In this document: positions 1 through 11,935 of the stretch, one piece after another
How the letters are laid out: every line of letters starts with the position of its first letter
Numbering within the stretch: the stretch's first letter is position 1
NCBI GenBank assembly: GCA_022695795.1
Contig: MU404113.1
Coordinates: forward strand, 124,001 to 188,000
Direction of reading: 5' to 3'
From: Biscogniauxia marginata
Taxonomy: Eukaryota; Ascomycota; Sordariomycetes; Xylariales; Xylariaceae
Length of the DNA stretch: 64,000 bases
Notes under the pieces: model-generated
The model's database searches: none
Told to the model about the DNA's origin: nothing
The model's input: only the letters and a program-made list of their open reading frames with translations
Made by a program: the position numbers and the translations under genes

Positions 1-109
1 ATGTTAAAAAACGCTTAAATAATAATTTAACTTGTAATAAATAAATATATTTTTTTTAATTTTTAAAAATACAGAGAGATAAAAAAGTAATATAAAAGCA
101 AAAAAACAA

Positions 110-202
110 TGGCGATAGCCGGAATCGAACCGGCGTTTACACGGTATTATTTGTGGGTTGCACATCCACAACGTGTTGTCCTAACCACTAGACGATATCA
201 CC
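110..202 (-). tRNA. tRNA-His (GTG), intron-containing
   Basis: The reverse strand folds into a full cloverleaf: acceptor GGTGATA pairs with TATCGCC, with discriminator A. The D-arm contains TCTAGTGGTTAGGA and the T-arm is GCCGG-TTCGATT-CCGGC. The anticodon stem ACACG/CGTGT closes only if an intron of about 21 nt is removed after position 37, next to the anticodon GTG. This is the canonical position for a nuclear tRNA intron. Length is 93 nt, or about 72 without the intron. It lies 9 nt from a tRNA-Arg gene on the same strand. Confidence 0.9.
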
Positions 203-211
203 AGGCGATGG

Positions 212-303
212 TGATCAAGATGGGATTCGAACCCACAATCTTCTGATTAGCTGAGCTGTGCTGAGCTTCGTAGTCAGACGCCTTGCCATTGGGCCACTCG
301 ACC
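212..303 (-). tRNA. tRNA-Arg (ACG), intron-containing
   Basis: The reverse strand gives acceptor GGTCGAG pairing with CTTGATC (two G-U pairs) and discriminator A. The D-arm contains GGCCCAATGGCAAGGC and the T-arm is GTGGG-TTCGAAT-CCCAT. The anticodon stem TCTGA/TCAGA closes once an intron of about 20 nt, rich in repeated GCTCAG, is removed after A37. The anticodon is ACG, read as ICG, a major arginine tRNA in fungi. It lies upstream of the tRNA-His gene in the same orientation. Confidence 0.9.
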
Positions 304-1837
304 GTGGTGAACTTCGTCATCAATTTAGTTTATAATGGTAAGTTGCACTGTTTGCTAGAGCTAGTTGGGGCTGGCCATTCCATGCAACTAATTCCCGTCC
401 TGTCGGTTAAACCACGGCATCCTCCACCAACCAGCAAGCAGCGCTTCCACTTCTATGTACTTTACTTAAGTCACACACATAGCAGTTAAATCGCAAGTAC
501 GGCCGGCATCTTTCTTACTTTAAATATTTCCATTATTTACGTATATTATATTACGCTTTTTTTATTAAACATTTAATTCAAAATAACTATATATTTAAAT
601 TATGAAATTAAATAAATAATAAAAAAGCTTTTTTTAAATAAGTAGTTTTATTATAATATATTAATATTATATATAATAAGTAATGTTTTTTTAATATTAT
701 ATTTAAAGTTATTTATAATCACGACATTTATAAGGCTAAATAACTTGCTAAGTACGTTACGTATATCACTTTTGTCGTAATAAAGGCCGTTAATGAAAAT
801 TATATTTAAGTATTAATCGGAACGCTTTATTACTTAGTAGATACTTAGTTTAAACGGGAAAACTAAGTTAATATGTATAGTTATTATACAGATAAGTAGA
901 AGTTAATTATCGTACATTACAAATTGTGTTTATTATGCTAGGAACTAGGTGGTTTCCTTGTTAATAAGTAGCCTTTCTCGTAGATGCTAGGTATTTACTA
1001 CCACTTAATTCACCGTGATAATGTCAACGAAACTCGTATCGCCACAGGGTAGGGCGAGACTTAATGTAACTGCCTACCTAAGGTGAAAATATATACCTGT
1101 AGGTTTAGTCCTTCTTTTATAGCCGGCTTGTTTTGTTTTGCCTCGTTCTATACAAAATTCTTTTTTAAAAATATACGCATCCTGGGCAACCTTGATATTA
1201 CTTCATTTGAAACGTCACTAAATATCCTATGGAGAAAAATCAAGCAGCAACGATGGGAGAAAGTAGTGTAATGAAATATGACATAGAAATTCCAGCTGCT
1301 GGAGGCGTTGGTGCTGTTGTTGTTGTCGTCGTTGTGCGAAAAGACAAATCACAGGTAATTCAAAGATAGAGCCCCTTTACATGAGAAATAGTCTCTAAGT
1401 TCTTGTTAAGCCTTGTACTTGTAACGCTCTTCGCCGTTCTAGGCTCACTACAGGTGAAGCGTGATCTAGACAGCTGCCTTGAGCAACAACAACTATATAA
1501 GCTACGAACACATACCATCCCCTTACTAGTCGTTGGCACTTGGATGATTGTGTTATTGGGGTTGTCTTTATCGAATTGTCTATCTGTTTTTCCTGAGTGG
1601 CTAGGCACGGATTATAGGGTGAGAGACTTAGCTATAATGAGGTATATAGACTGAGATGTTGATAAGCTTCATTACTAGACCTATTATTTATTACGTTTCG
1701 TTGCGCATGAGACTATGCGTACGCGTCCAAGTTTGTTAAGCCCAGTTGGAGGTAGCTTGCACTCCTAGAAATACTCTTTACGGTACGCTATATAATGTAC
1801 CTCTCCCACGTATATTCTAAAACATACCCAAACACAG
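304..1837. other. AT-rich intergenic stretch
   Basis: No gene is supported here. About 530-790 is strongly AT-rich and full of TA steps and short poly-A/T runs, as in DNA depleted of C and G by repeat-induced point mutation. A GTT/GTC trinucleotide tract lies near 1305-1335. The open frames at 1083-1271 and 1403-1654 are short and have no recognisable motif. Confidence 0.5.
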
Positions 1838-2695
1838 TCAATTCTCGACAAACAAATTTTGATCCTTCTGATCTCTAGCCTCCTCATCCAACAGCCCTAA
1901 AGCTCGTCGCCATAAGTCCTCATTCCTGAAATCTAGCCACGCCAGTGCCATAAGAATCATTGAGAATATGAAGATGAAGAGGCTTAACCAACGCGATGCT
2001 AGCCGTGATCTGCATATCTTCCCCACAGAATAGGTATTTTTGCGTATATTTTGGTATGCTGTCAATTCGCACGACCATGTTGAAGAACTCTTCTCTGTTC
2101 GATATATTATATCCCATATGTCCAAAATGCTTGAAGCCGTGACTTCCCAGTTACTCAACATGGCGTTGTCAACTAATGTGAAGACAAATGCGGACAATGC
2201 AAGGGCGATATTAACGGCAAGGATTAGGAAGATGGTGGTTCTGATCCATAACTTCGTCTAGAGGAGGTTAGTTAGTCGCTGTAACTGTGAAATAAGGTGA
2301 CAGAACCTCAATCATAACAGTACCTTATTTTCATCTTCTCGCATGCCGTAAAACAATATACCTTCAAGTGCGACTGACACCAGCAAACTGAACCCAGCAC
2401 TCCCAAGCATGACCTTCTCGACGGGAGTATATGGTCCTCGGAAACCGGCTAACAATGGCTGTATATCAACTAATCCACCGGTGATATCACGATGGGCCAA
2501 GGTAGGAAACCTCAATAACATGGCCCCTAAAATGGTAACTGTAGTTATTTTAACTAGACAATTTCTCGTCCACGATTCTTCATGCTTGTCTAGCGGTAGT
2601 CTGATAGGCATTTCAATTATATTTCGTTGCTTAGAGGGGGGAATAAAAGACAAAATTTGAATATTCATATGTACTAAACAACTAATAAAGCGCAT
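1838..2695 (-). CDS. Small four-pass membrane protein, function unknown
   Basis: Two exons fit one product: 2324-2695 and 1838-2257, joined in phase 0 across a 66-nt intron (donor GTACTG, acceptor CTCTAG). The product is about 263 aa. Four hydrophobic segments are visible: around KITTVTILGAMLL, around VMLGSAGFSLLVSVALEGIL, around TTIFLILAVNIALALSAFVF, and near the C-terminus around WLSLFIFIFSMILMALAWL. The third spans the exon junction, which supports the splice. The C-terminal tail is charged (DEEARDQKDQ). The start may be M1, or an internal Met before PIRLPLDKHEE, which would remove an N-terminal hydrophobic stretch. I do not recognise the family; the arrangement suggests a fungal integral membrane protein. 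The gene stands alone between AT-rich DNA and a long gene-free region. Confidence 0.6.
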
Positions 2696-5600
2696 TCTCT
2701 TGCCGACCTCTTAAGTATAGTCCTCACCCTCCCATAGTAAGCGGTGACCCAGCTCCACGGGTCAGCAATATTGATGGGCCATTTTTTTATTCTTAGATTC
2801 ACGAGGCCATCGGGTCCGAGGAAATTGAGGGTTATGAATTAGTCGTCTCCTATCTTGGGGGTAGTTCTATAAGAGGATGGGGATCTGTTATTTTATGATC
2901 AGATGTCTGGATCAGAAGTCACTGCGGACAACGCATCTCATGACATCAGGTCTCGTTTACATGGTAACCTAGTCGGAATTAGCAAAGACCAATTCGGGTG
3001 GGGGGGACTGGGATGGATCTTTGGCTAAATTCAAAAAACAAGGGTACTTTTAAGGGCTGGGAAGTGCCACTTTAAAAGGGAAAGGTTTGGTCGCATTCAT
3101 AGGCACCATCAAGTTCTATTGATGGAACATATTCGGCTCCGAAACAAGTACCGGGGATGCACAGCATTTGTATCTACTCCTACGGTACTTTTTATTTGTA
3201 CAATCCACCTCCGGCAGCAGAGGATCAATGGTTGTCATTTAGATAGGGATTCTGTATTATGCCATTAAAATCTAGGTAGAAGGTCAGTCGATGAGCTTCA
3301 AGAAACAGGTTGAAAATAGACAGTTATCATAATATGCCTAATAAACATGCAGAGGAATGTGATTTATAACATGAAGTACCTCGAGGTTTAATTGAGATTC
3401 ACATTAAACTCAGCTTATTATTGAGTGAGGAAGTGGGCCACATACTTAATCCCCAGTTTAGTAAGGTTGTTATTTAATCAACCATCATACTTATTAAACT
3501 ACCTCTTTAAAGAACGAAATAGTTGGTTATATATAAACAAACGGTATAGAAGCATAATAAATACAGTGGTTCGTAATAGTTGACGGTTACGTCAACTCAG
3601 CGTGATTCAGATTGCGTTTTAAACTCTCACTGAATGAATGTGTCCCCTGGTGAGCCCTTATACATACCTACTTCTAAACGAAGAGGTATGATAAGTCGTA
3701 GTCGGTGATATGCACTGCTATCCTTCATTTCCTCCTACATAAACTTAACCTCAATAATATACGGAGCTTGTAAGTATTAAGCTAACTGTAATATCCATTA
3801 TAGAGGTGTACGTACTCATAAATATCAAATGAAAGTAGCTGACTGAACAAGTGAAAAAAAGAGCCCCTGACGCCACGATGTTACTAGAATCCGACGCTCA
3901 ACAAAAAGCATTGCGGCTCCAAAAATAAGCTTTCAGGTCACAGGAGAGACCAAAACAAGAAAACGAGAAGAAAAAAAACCCGGTATTTGTACCTAGAAAG
4001 CCCATTCTGGGCTAAATGTCAGCCCAACCACGATTCTGTAGTCTTCCCATGCAACTATAAGTCAGCTGCATAGAAATACTAGAAGCGAGAATCATACATT
4101 GTTTTAGGCCTATTGCTCCTATTCTAAGAGCTTCAGAGGGATTTAGAGAAAACGCTGGACGAAAGATTGTCTTGACAGGCCTTCAGGTGTGGAGAAGTAC
4201 ACTATGGCATGGCTGCATGGATGACCCGGTAGTGGAGGAAGTCTGGGTTACTAGGTTCTTACTCCTCCAACTCCTTACCCCCACAAACCGATCCGTAATC
4301 CCTGGTGCAGTCTGCGAATTAACAAGACAGCACTAAGGTCACTGGGGTCATAACCAGAAAATCATTCGCTGCGTGCACGCCTAGCAACCCGAGTCATTGA
4401 ATAGTGTCGCGCACATTTGTTGAATCGCCCTGAAGCTAATAATATGAACTGATTGATGTGCATTTACGTAGACCGCACACCGTTCCTTTCGATAAGTTTT
4501 CACGAAGTGCTCTAAGACTTTCTGGCTGACAACCCAAAGTTGGTGGTGAGCTGGACATGTTATAAATAGAGTAAGTGACTGGCCGGCTTCCGAGACAAAG
4601 CCTTTCCGTCAATTATGCCTGGAATATATCTACCTATAATGATAGGTTTGGCTAATAACTATGATCACCGAGTTTCTGGGCCTTTAGGAAGTGCATAATG
4701 AGATAGAACGAATTTAAGCACTAGATTTCATCATGTTGGTTGCCTCAACATCCATTGAGCGCATGCCTCTAAGAAGCAAACAGACTGCTCACTTGGACTA
4801 GAATACCATAGTGGCTTCTGCTATGGAGGCATATAGAGAGGTTTAGATAATTCATAGTCAGTAGTACATATAAATGGGTAAAATTATTAGCTAATGGTAA
4901 TGATAGTTCAAGTAAAAGTATCTATGGTGATCCCGTGAAGATCATAAACACGCCAACAAGGAATTCTTGTTTCGTTGTGTAGCCTAAAAGTTTACAGAAG
5001 ATAGATTTCCTCATTCAATAGTAATTAGTTGAGTACCTATCTTCATTGAAGCAGATAGCAAGGGGAGAATTTGCAACAAGGCAGTGGCTATTTTCAGAAG
5101 GCCGTTGCCCATCGCCTGTTACATCTAACTCAACTCAACTAAGACACTATCAGCCCTAAAAGCGATTCCCTGGCTTGTGTTTAGCTTGTATGAATGATGC
5201 AAAGCTGCGGGATAATATATAAATCATAATTAAAGACATCCCGCTCCCTCTTTTTCTCTTTCTTTTTCTTACCCTATTCTCACCTGTAGTCCCCATAATA
5301 TCTCTTTTCCTCCCGTTTTGCTTCTTATTTTTGACGCATGAAATCGAAATGACAAATTTTACTTCCTATAAGCCTCTATTTTCATAGCACACTAAGAATC
5401 AGTATGTACATTCGTGGATTTTGTGACCCTGCCGCTCATTCTCCCTTTGCCCTGGCATTAACGGTTACTGGCCAGAGACAAGGAAACGGAATGAGAAAGA
5501 GAGTGTGTTAATGGTATCGGGCTGATAACTAAGTATCGTGTCTTCTCATTCTTACTGTCCTCTCCTTTTTATCCAATCTAAATAATTATAATATAGGTCC

Positions 5601-6551
5601 TACTAGCTCGTAGGATATTTCTCTTGAGCTGATCCCATAGTTAAAGGCCAGGCTCGAAGAGTCAAGCGACTCGGCAATCGGACGATGCCTCCACCATAAA
5701 CGTTTCTCTAGATGCGTTTGGCAATAATATGGGTTGCAGTGTTAATGGGCTGATACATTTGTCCGAACGACTCAGTTATGTACGAAGCCATCCGGATCCT
5801 GAGGCTCCGTGAAGACTATGGCTAAAGTACATCTTTCAGGAGTATTCATTGTTAAAGTCAATATAAATAATCTTATACTACTCGTCGACACCACCATAGG
5901 GTTTACATGTTAGCTAGCTACATGTGAGCTTACAAGGATATTTTAATAAACCCTAATCCGTGGCGTAACTGTATTAAAACCAAGACATATTATAGCTAGA
6001 ACTAGTTATTATGGAAACATATCGAGAAACTTGAACTACTATGGGATACGAGTAGGTGGTATGACCATGGGGAGACTATGGCGAAAAGTTACTTAAGTCC
6101 CTGTCAAATTTTCACAATTAATTCCTCTGAATGCTGTACAAAGCTATGGCGTTGAAGGAGTACTAGAGATCTACAGGCTCTCGCAAGCTATCGATGCGCT
6201 ATTTAGTCACACTATAAGGTATCTACTTCTCTGAGCGTCGTTTGACCTCATGTTGCCAGCAGCGTGGTAACGATATTATGCCAAGCTTGCCATTCTATTT
6301 CCCCGCACGTCTTCTCAGGGGTGCGGAGTGCAGAGTGCGGAGGTAGGAGGCGGTCAGCATCATTTTGACTCTATAATAGCACCAACCGGAAGCTAAGGAG
6401 CTAGCGGGATTGAATACATCAGCGTGCTTAGTCTTGGTCAAGCTTCCCGGCCCGAATCAAATATATATTTAAGGGCCACTTACCCGGGCAGTGAGTGTCA
6501 ACGGTCTTGTTTCGAGAAGAGCATCCAGAGATGCTATAGGCAGAAGAGATC
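2696..6551. other. Long gene-free region (3.9 kb)
   Basis: No frame of useful length and no recognisable protein motif is present on either strand. A C+T-rich tract lies at about 5237-5280 and a short G run near 2998-3007. A near-palindrome, ACATGT-AGCTAGCT-ACATGT, lies around 5926-5947. The last 250 bases hold candidate carbon-repression sites, listed separately. It could hold an old, fully degraded insertion, but nothing visible proves that. Confidence 0.4.
6301..6342. promoter_or_regulatory. Cluster of CreA-type (SYGGRG) sites upstream of alpha-galactosidase
   Basis: Three matches to the fungal carbon-catabolite repressor consensus SYGGRG lie within 42 bases. They are GCGGGG on the reverse strand at 6301-6306, and GCGGAG at 6323-6328 and 6337-6342. 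They lie about 210-250 bases before the start codon at 6552. CreA repression is common for alpha-galactosidase genes, but the motif is short and chance matches are frequent. Confidence 0.35.
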
Positions 6552-9217
6552 ATGCTCGCGACAAAAATCTTATTGTGCCTGTTCCCTGTTTTGGGGCTTG
6601 GCCAGAGAAGTGTAAATTGTAAGCACTATACTAACCTACTACCTACCTACATGTATGCTCCAAGTTATTTCCACACCCTACCCCGCTACCCCAAAACTTG
6701 GTTGAGCATTGGTGTATAGACCAATTGTCCAATCAATATCTTTATGTACTGATCAAGTCTTAGGGATATCTGCCGGGGAAGATGGCACTTCATTTTCCCT
6801 TTCCTCCTCGAATGTCTCTTACCAGTTCCATGTTGACCCCTTAACTCTGGATTTAATACACGATCACTGGGGAGCCTACTCCGAGGAAGCTGTACCGCAA
6901 TTTCTCGGCTCAGTGAGTGGCTGGGGTAGTCCATACACCTACCGGTTGCGAGAATTCCCAGATGTAGGATATCTAGATCCCTTTTCATGACTGCTCCGAT
7001 ATCAAGTCGCACTACTAACAATGACTTTCAGCTTGGGCGTGGGGATTTCAGGGTTCCCGCTATTCACATTGAGCACGCGACTGGTGATACAGTCTCCGCC
7101 TTCTCTTACACTGGGTATGAAATCAATCCGGGAAAGCCCCCTCTTCCTGGGTTACCAGCCACTTATGGCGAAGAGTCTGATGTATCGACGCTCACGATAC
7201 ATATGTACGACAACTATTCGGACATTTCGGCATATCTATATTATTCAATTTTCCCAAGGTATAATGCAATTACTCGCAGTTTCCAAATCACGAACAAAGG
7301 GGACAAGGATATAAAAATCCTAAGAGCCAACAGCTGGAGTATCGATATACCAAATGAGGAACTGGAGATGATTGACCTCTACGGAGATTGGGCTGCCGAA
7401 GCACGTATTAATAGGAGAAAGGTTACGTACGGCGAACAAGGGTGAGCATCTTGTGGCGAGCTACCCACGAAGCATATTCTTTAATTGTTATTACCGTCTA
7501 GACTTCATAAACTACCATGCAAACCCTTCCCTCCAGTTTCCGTTATACATCATACCTCGAAAAATGGAAGTTCCGCTAATGGCAACTAGTTTCCGCTCCT
7601 CAGCTGGGTATTCTTCTCACTTCCACAACCCCTTCTTCGCCCTAGTCTCTCCCACCACCACCGAGTCCTTGGGTCCGGCAACAGGTTATTCCTTAATCTA
7701 CACCGGTTCATTTGCTGCCAGTGTTGAGCGATGGTCAACTGGCTGGGTCCGAGTTCTTCTTGGTCTCAACCCTATGCATCTATCATGGCCAGTCGCGCCA
7801 GGAGAGACTTTTACGTCGCCAGAGGTAGTCTCAGTACATTCGGAAAATGGTCTAAGCGGAATGTCCCAATCTATCCACTCCCTTTACAGGAATCACCTGT
7901 CTCGATCGAAGAAGACTTTCAAAACCAGGCCACCGCTACTCAACTCGTGGGAAGGCCTCGGTTTTGATTTCAACGAATCTTCAATGATTAAGCTCGCTAG
8001 CGATGCCGCAGATCTAGGGTGTTCCCTATTCGTCAACGACGATGGCTGGTTCGGCACCGACTTCCCTCGAGACAACGATACTCTAGGCTTAGGTGATTGG
8101 ACTCCGCAGAAAAAGAAGTTTCCGGACGGCCTTCGGCCGTACGTTGACCAGGTCAATGAAATCACAGTTGCCAATTCCTCCGAGAAGATGATCTTTGGGC
8201 TATGGGTGGAGCCGGAGATGGTCAACCCCGACTCTAACCTCTACCGGGACCACCCCGACTGGTGCATGCACGCAGGAAGCCATAATCGCACCCTTCAGCG
8301 CAACCAGTTGGTATTGAACGTTGGCCTGCCTGAGGTTCAGGAGTATATTATTTCAACGATTGAGCAAGTCCTGGACTCGGCCCCAATTGGATATATCAAA
8401 TGGGATAACAACAGGGGTATTCACGAAATGCCTTCTCCGGCTGCTAGTCACGAGTATATCTTAGGAATGTACCGTGTGATCGACAATCTTACAACCGCAC
8501 ATCCCGAGGTCAGTTCTTTTGCTTTTCGGATACCTTTAAATCTGTTTAAACGCGTCAAAACTGACATTGGAAATGTAACAGATCTTATGGGAAGGGTGTG
8601 CTTCAGGAGGAGGCAGATTTGACCCAGGCCTCTACTATTACTGGCCCCAGAGCTGGACTAGTGATGACACGGACGGCTTAGAACGACTGTACATCCAGTT
8701 TGGGACATCCCTTGCTTACCCACCCAGTGCTATGGGCTGTCACATCAGTGCCGTCCCCAATGGCCAGACAGGTCGAACCACTCCATTGGCCTTCCGATCA
8801 GCTGTGGCCTCTATGTGCGGGTCTTTCGGCCTGGAGCTGGATCCCTCCGAACTTGAACAGGAGGAACTCGACGTAATCCCAGGTTTAATCGACCTGCAAC
8901 AGAGAATTAACCCTATCGTGATCGACGGAGACTTTCATCGACTAGTACTGCCAGACGAATCTAACTGGCCTGCAGCTATGTTCACCTACCCAGATGCTCA
9001 TGCAGCGGTTCTCTTTGCGTTCCAAATCCGCTCGGCCCTTAAACCACTACCTCCTCCGTTGAAGTTTAAAGGGCTTGATTCGAGCGCGAAATACATAGTG
9101 AGCAACGGGACTTGGGAAACGACCTGGTCTGGATCTACGTTGATGAACACCGGGTTAAGCCTCAGCTGGTCGCACTCTGATTATGAGAGTATGATCTTGA
9201 CTCTTGAAAAACAATAG
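6552..9217 (+). CDS. Secreted alpha-galactosidase, glycoside hydrolase family 36 (AglC type)
   Basis: This enzyme hydrolyses terminal alpha-1,6-galactosyl residues from raffinose-type oligosaccharides and galactomannan, outside the cell. Five exons give 743 aa: 6552-6618, 6764-6963, 7032-7441, 7590-8508 and 8582-9217. All introns are GT-AG (145, 68, 148 and 73 nt) and every junction keeps frame. Residues 1-22 form a signal peptide (MLATKILLCLFPVLGLGQ). The N-terminal beta-sandwich has NVSYQFHVD and LGRGDFRVPAIHI, then a linker (YGEQG-FRSSAGYSSHFHNPF). The TIM barrel has FGLWVEPEMV, the nucleophile Asp498 in IKWDNNRG, and the acid/base Asp546 in EGCASGGGRFDPG. Length fits fungal GH36 enzymes (about 750 aa). 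KWDNNR replaces the more common KWDMNR. The 148-nt intron and the tiny first exon would be easy to mis-annotate. It is convergent with the amidase, 186 nt away. Confidence 0.95.
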
Positions 9218-9403
9218 GTTGTAAAATAAGCGAGGTGGACAACGAAGCTCCAGTATTAGTTCTCAAGAAGTCTTAATGTAAATACCAGAAGGCGCTTCCG
9301 AGATGAATTACAAAGTCTCAACACTCATTGATCTTTAAGTGCCTGAAGAAAGTAGGCCATGTAAGTTAGAAACAAATACTCGTGACTATAGAGTTATCAC
9401 GCC

Positions 9404-11276
9404 CTAAAACTTCTTCCAATCAAAGGCTTTCTCCCATGCTGCCGCGACTTTGAGACAGTCAACATCTGCATACTTACGGCCCACAATTTGCATGCCAATA
9501 GGCAACTTCACACTTGGATCTTCCCGGGCAGGGGCAAAGCCAACGGGCAGAGAGAGAGCAGGATGTCCTGAATCTGTTTCACGCGAATTTTCAGTCTCAG
9601 CTCAAACGTAAAGAGGCCAATATCCCTGGACTAGGATGTTTACTTACTATTAAAGGGACAAGTGTTGGCCTGTATCCCCCGTGTCCTGCTCCTAAACTTA
9701 AGTGGCCCTTCAGCGTACAAGTTCTCCGATAATCGAGGAGGCGGATAGGGCAGTGTCGGCATGACAAGGACATCGAACTCCTTTAATGCATTGTCATATG
9801 CATCCTATGTATGTGACCTTAGCTCTCGCTTGGGAATTAGGGATTGTGTTCATGGCGCTCACGCTGATATTTTTCAATAGGTTCATACACTTTCCGTGTA
9901 ACTTGGCGCCGTACTTCTCCTGAATCCACAAATATTGCACATACATGGTCGCAGCCCCCGGCCCAAGAGCATCGAACTGAGCTTGTGTCAGCTGCGGCCC
10001 GATGAGATCGGCCCGGTCAGTGAAATGGAGCTGCTTTCTGCCGTCCATGTCGCCGAGCAGAGCTTCACGGGCGCCCGCAAGAGGTAATGCACATATCCAC
10101 AGAACTAGTGCTTCCCTATGTAAAGGCACCGAAACCGAGGTCACCGTCGCTCCTATGGTCTGAAATTTGTCGACCGCAGCCCTAACGGAGGCGACAACGT
10201 TGGCATCTTGCCCAGGACTTTCGAAGCCCTCAGCTAGCACGCCGATTTTCACACCCTCCAACATCTTTGAAGATTCTCTAGCCACCACGGAGTCCACCGG
10301 GGCTACAAATTTTAGCCTATCTCCCTCAAGGCCGAATGGTGGTTGCCGATCGTCCCAGCCGTCGGGACCCGCGATCGCCTCGAGGAACAAGGCGCAGTCG
10401 CGGACATTCCTTGCCATGGGTCCTGCGTGGTCAATGGTAGCGTCCAAGCTTAAGATGCCGGTGTAGGGAACCAAGCCCCAGGTTGGCTTGAGTCCGACGA
10501 TGCCGCACGAAGAGGCAGGGATGCGAATGCTACCGCCTTGGTCACAACCGATCGCCAAGTCTACTGAACCATTCGCCACCAGGCAGCCCGAGCCACTGCT
10601 CGAGCCTCCGGCGCTGTACCCTTTCGCGTAGGGGTTGTGTACCGCCCCCGTCACGGCCGTTCCTGACATCCCCTCCAGGCAGGAATTTTCGCAAGCTGTA
10701 TCGGGTGAGCCCCGTCGATTATGTCTAGGTATATCGCCTACTACAGGGTTACGTCGAAACTACTTACCAGCCTTGCCTGTAATCGTGGCGCCGGCGTCCA
10801 GAATCCGGGTAGCGATAGTGGCATCAATCTCTGGGACCCAGTCTACCATGGCCGTCCCATTTGTGCAGCGAACTCCCGCGAACGCTATGTTATCCTTGAG
10901 GGCTACAGTGAGGCCTTTGAGTAGATCGCTCGAGGGACTTGTGCATTTTGCGGTCACCTGAAGCCGTTGTCATTACGACAACAATCACTCGTGAAGCTTG
11001 TCGGGTGCGACATACCTTGGTCGCCCACGCACCTAGATCATTATCTTCTGGGTTTGGAACGTGAATGTTAGTACGGGGGTATTTGGTGAGATCCGGTCGG
11101 GGCAGCACCGTCTTGTCGTCGGGCAAGGCTTCGATCGACGCCCCTAGATTCGAGACGAGAGAACTAAAGTCATTGAGGAGTGACGAGGACAGCTCCAGCC
11201 CGGCTTTCGAAAGAAGAAGCTTCAAGTCCCCATCGGTGACTTTGAAGGAACCGGACTTGATCGGAGCGAGAGACAT
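9404..11276 (-). CDS. Amidase-signature family hydrolase
   Basis: This is a Ser-cisSer-Lys hydrolase of amides, probably cytosolic; the substrate cannot be told from sequence. Five exons give 536 aa: 11016-11276, 10768-10957, 9863-10695, 9648-9804 and 9404-9573. The introns (58, 72, 58 and 74 nt) are GT-AG and all junctions hold frame. The catalytic Lys is K108 in [10 protein letters not shown]. The signature follows as [10 protein letters not shown] and then [12 protein letters not shown], which holds the nucleophilic Ser, then [10 protein letters not shown]. The C-terminal part carries [32 protein letters not shown] and IGMQIVG, all typical of fungal acetamidase/allophanate-type relatives. 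The third intron (GTGAGC...CATAG) is inferred from the family's shape, because reading straight through gives an early stop. Length is normal for the family. Confidence 0.92.
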
Positions 11277-11900
11277 GCTGTTTGACCTGGGCTCATGAGC
11301 ATACGCTCGCTTGGGAATGAACAGGTAGTCTAGTGGTCATTGCGGGGTTTATCAAAGGACCCAAGTCCTATTCCAAATCCCGAAATCTATCGAACTACTT
11401 CAGGCGTGAGTATGTTATCTCTTGATGTCAATCAAGGGTGGCAGGCCGGTGGAGGTATGAGATGCAGGTAAAGGTGGCACTGGTGAAACGTTCCGTCGAG
11501 AATGGTGGGGTCAATCTGCATCCAGGTTTGCTTTACCACATATCTATAGGTACATAATCGTTTATAATCCCATTGGGGGTTTGATTTTCACATGTGATAC
11601 GTAGTAGATTTTATGAGTATTGGTGTCTACCAGGATCTGGAGCCACTAACATCCTTTTAAGCTGGTATTGACACACATGCTCTATGTAGGTAGGTATCAT
11701 TGACCTATCCGGAATAGCCTTACTCTCTCTCTGTCTATCTGTCTATCTGTCTGTCTCATTGATTGAGTGAGACCCTTTCTCCCACATACGTAATGGTGAT
11801 AATAAACTATATCGACTCAATTTCCTTCACCCCAAAGACCTATAGCAGGAAGTCTAAATTTTTTTCCCCAACAGGGACTAAATTATAGATTTTTCAGAGG
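11277..11900. other. Intergenic stretch with a TCTG/TCTA microsatellite
   Basis: No gene is seen. A pyrimidine microsatellite made of CTCTCTCTCTGTCTATCTG-type units lies at about 11722-11757. The stretch serves as the upstream region of the amidase (start at 11276). Confidence 0.5.
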
Positions 11901-11935
11901 TCAAGATGTTGCTATAATGGTAGCACTGTTACGGC

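Noticed and set aside
1403..1654. 83-aa frame with a hydrophobic segment and its opposite-strand partner
   Set aside because: Both strands are open for the same length, typical of chance, and neither carries a motif.
11700..11760. Possible CRISPR-like or clustered direct repeat at the TCTG/TCTA tract
   Set aside because: It is a simple tetranucleotide microsatellite without spacers, in a eukaryotic genome.
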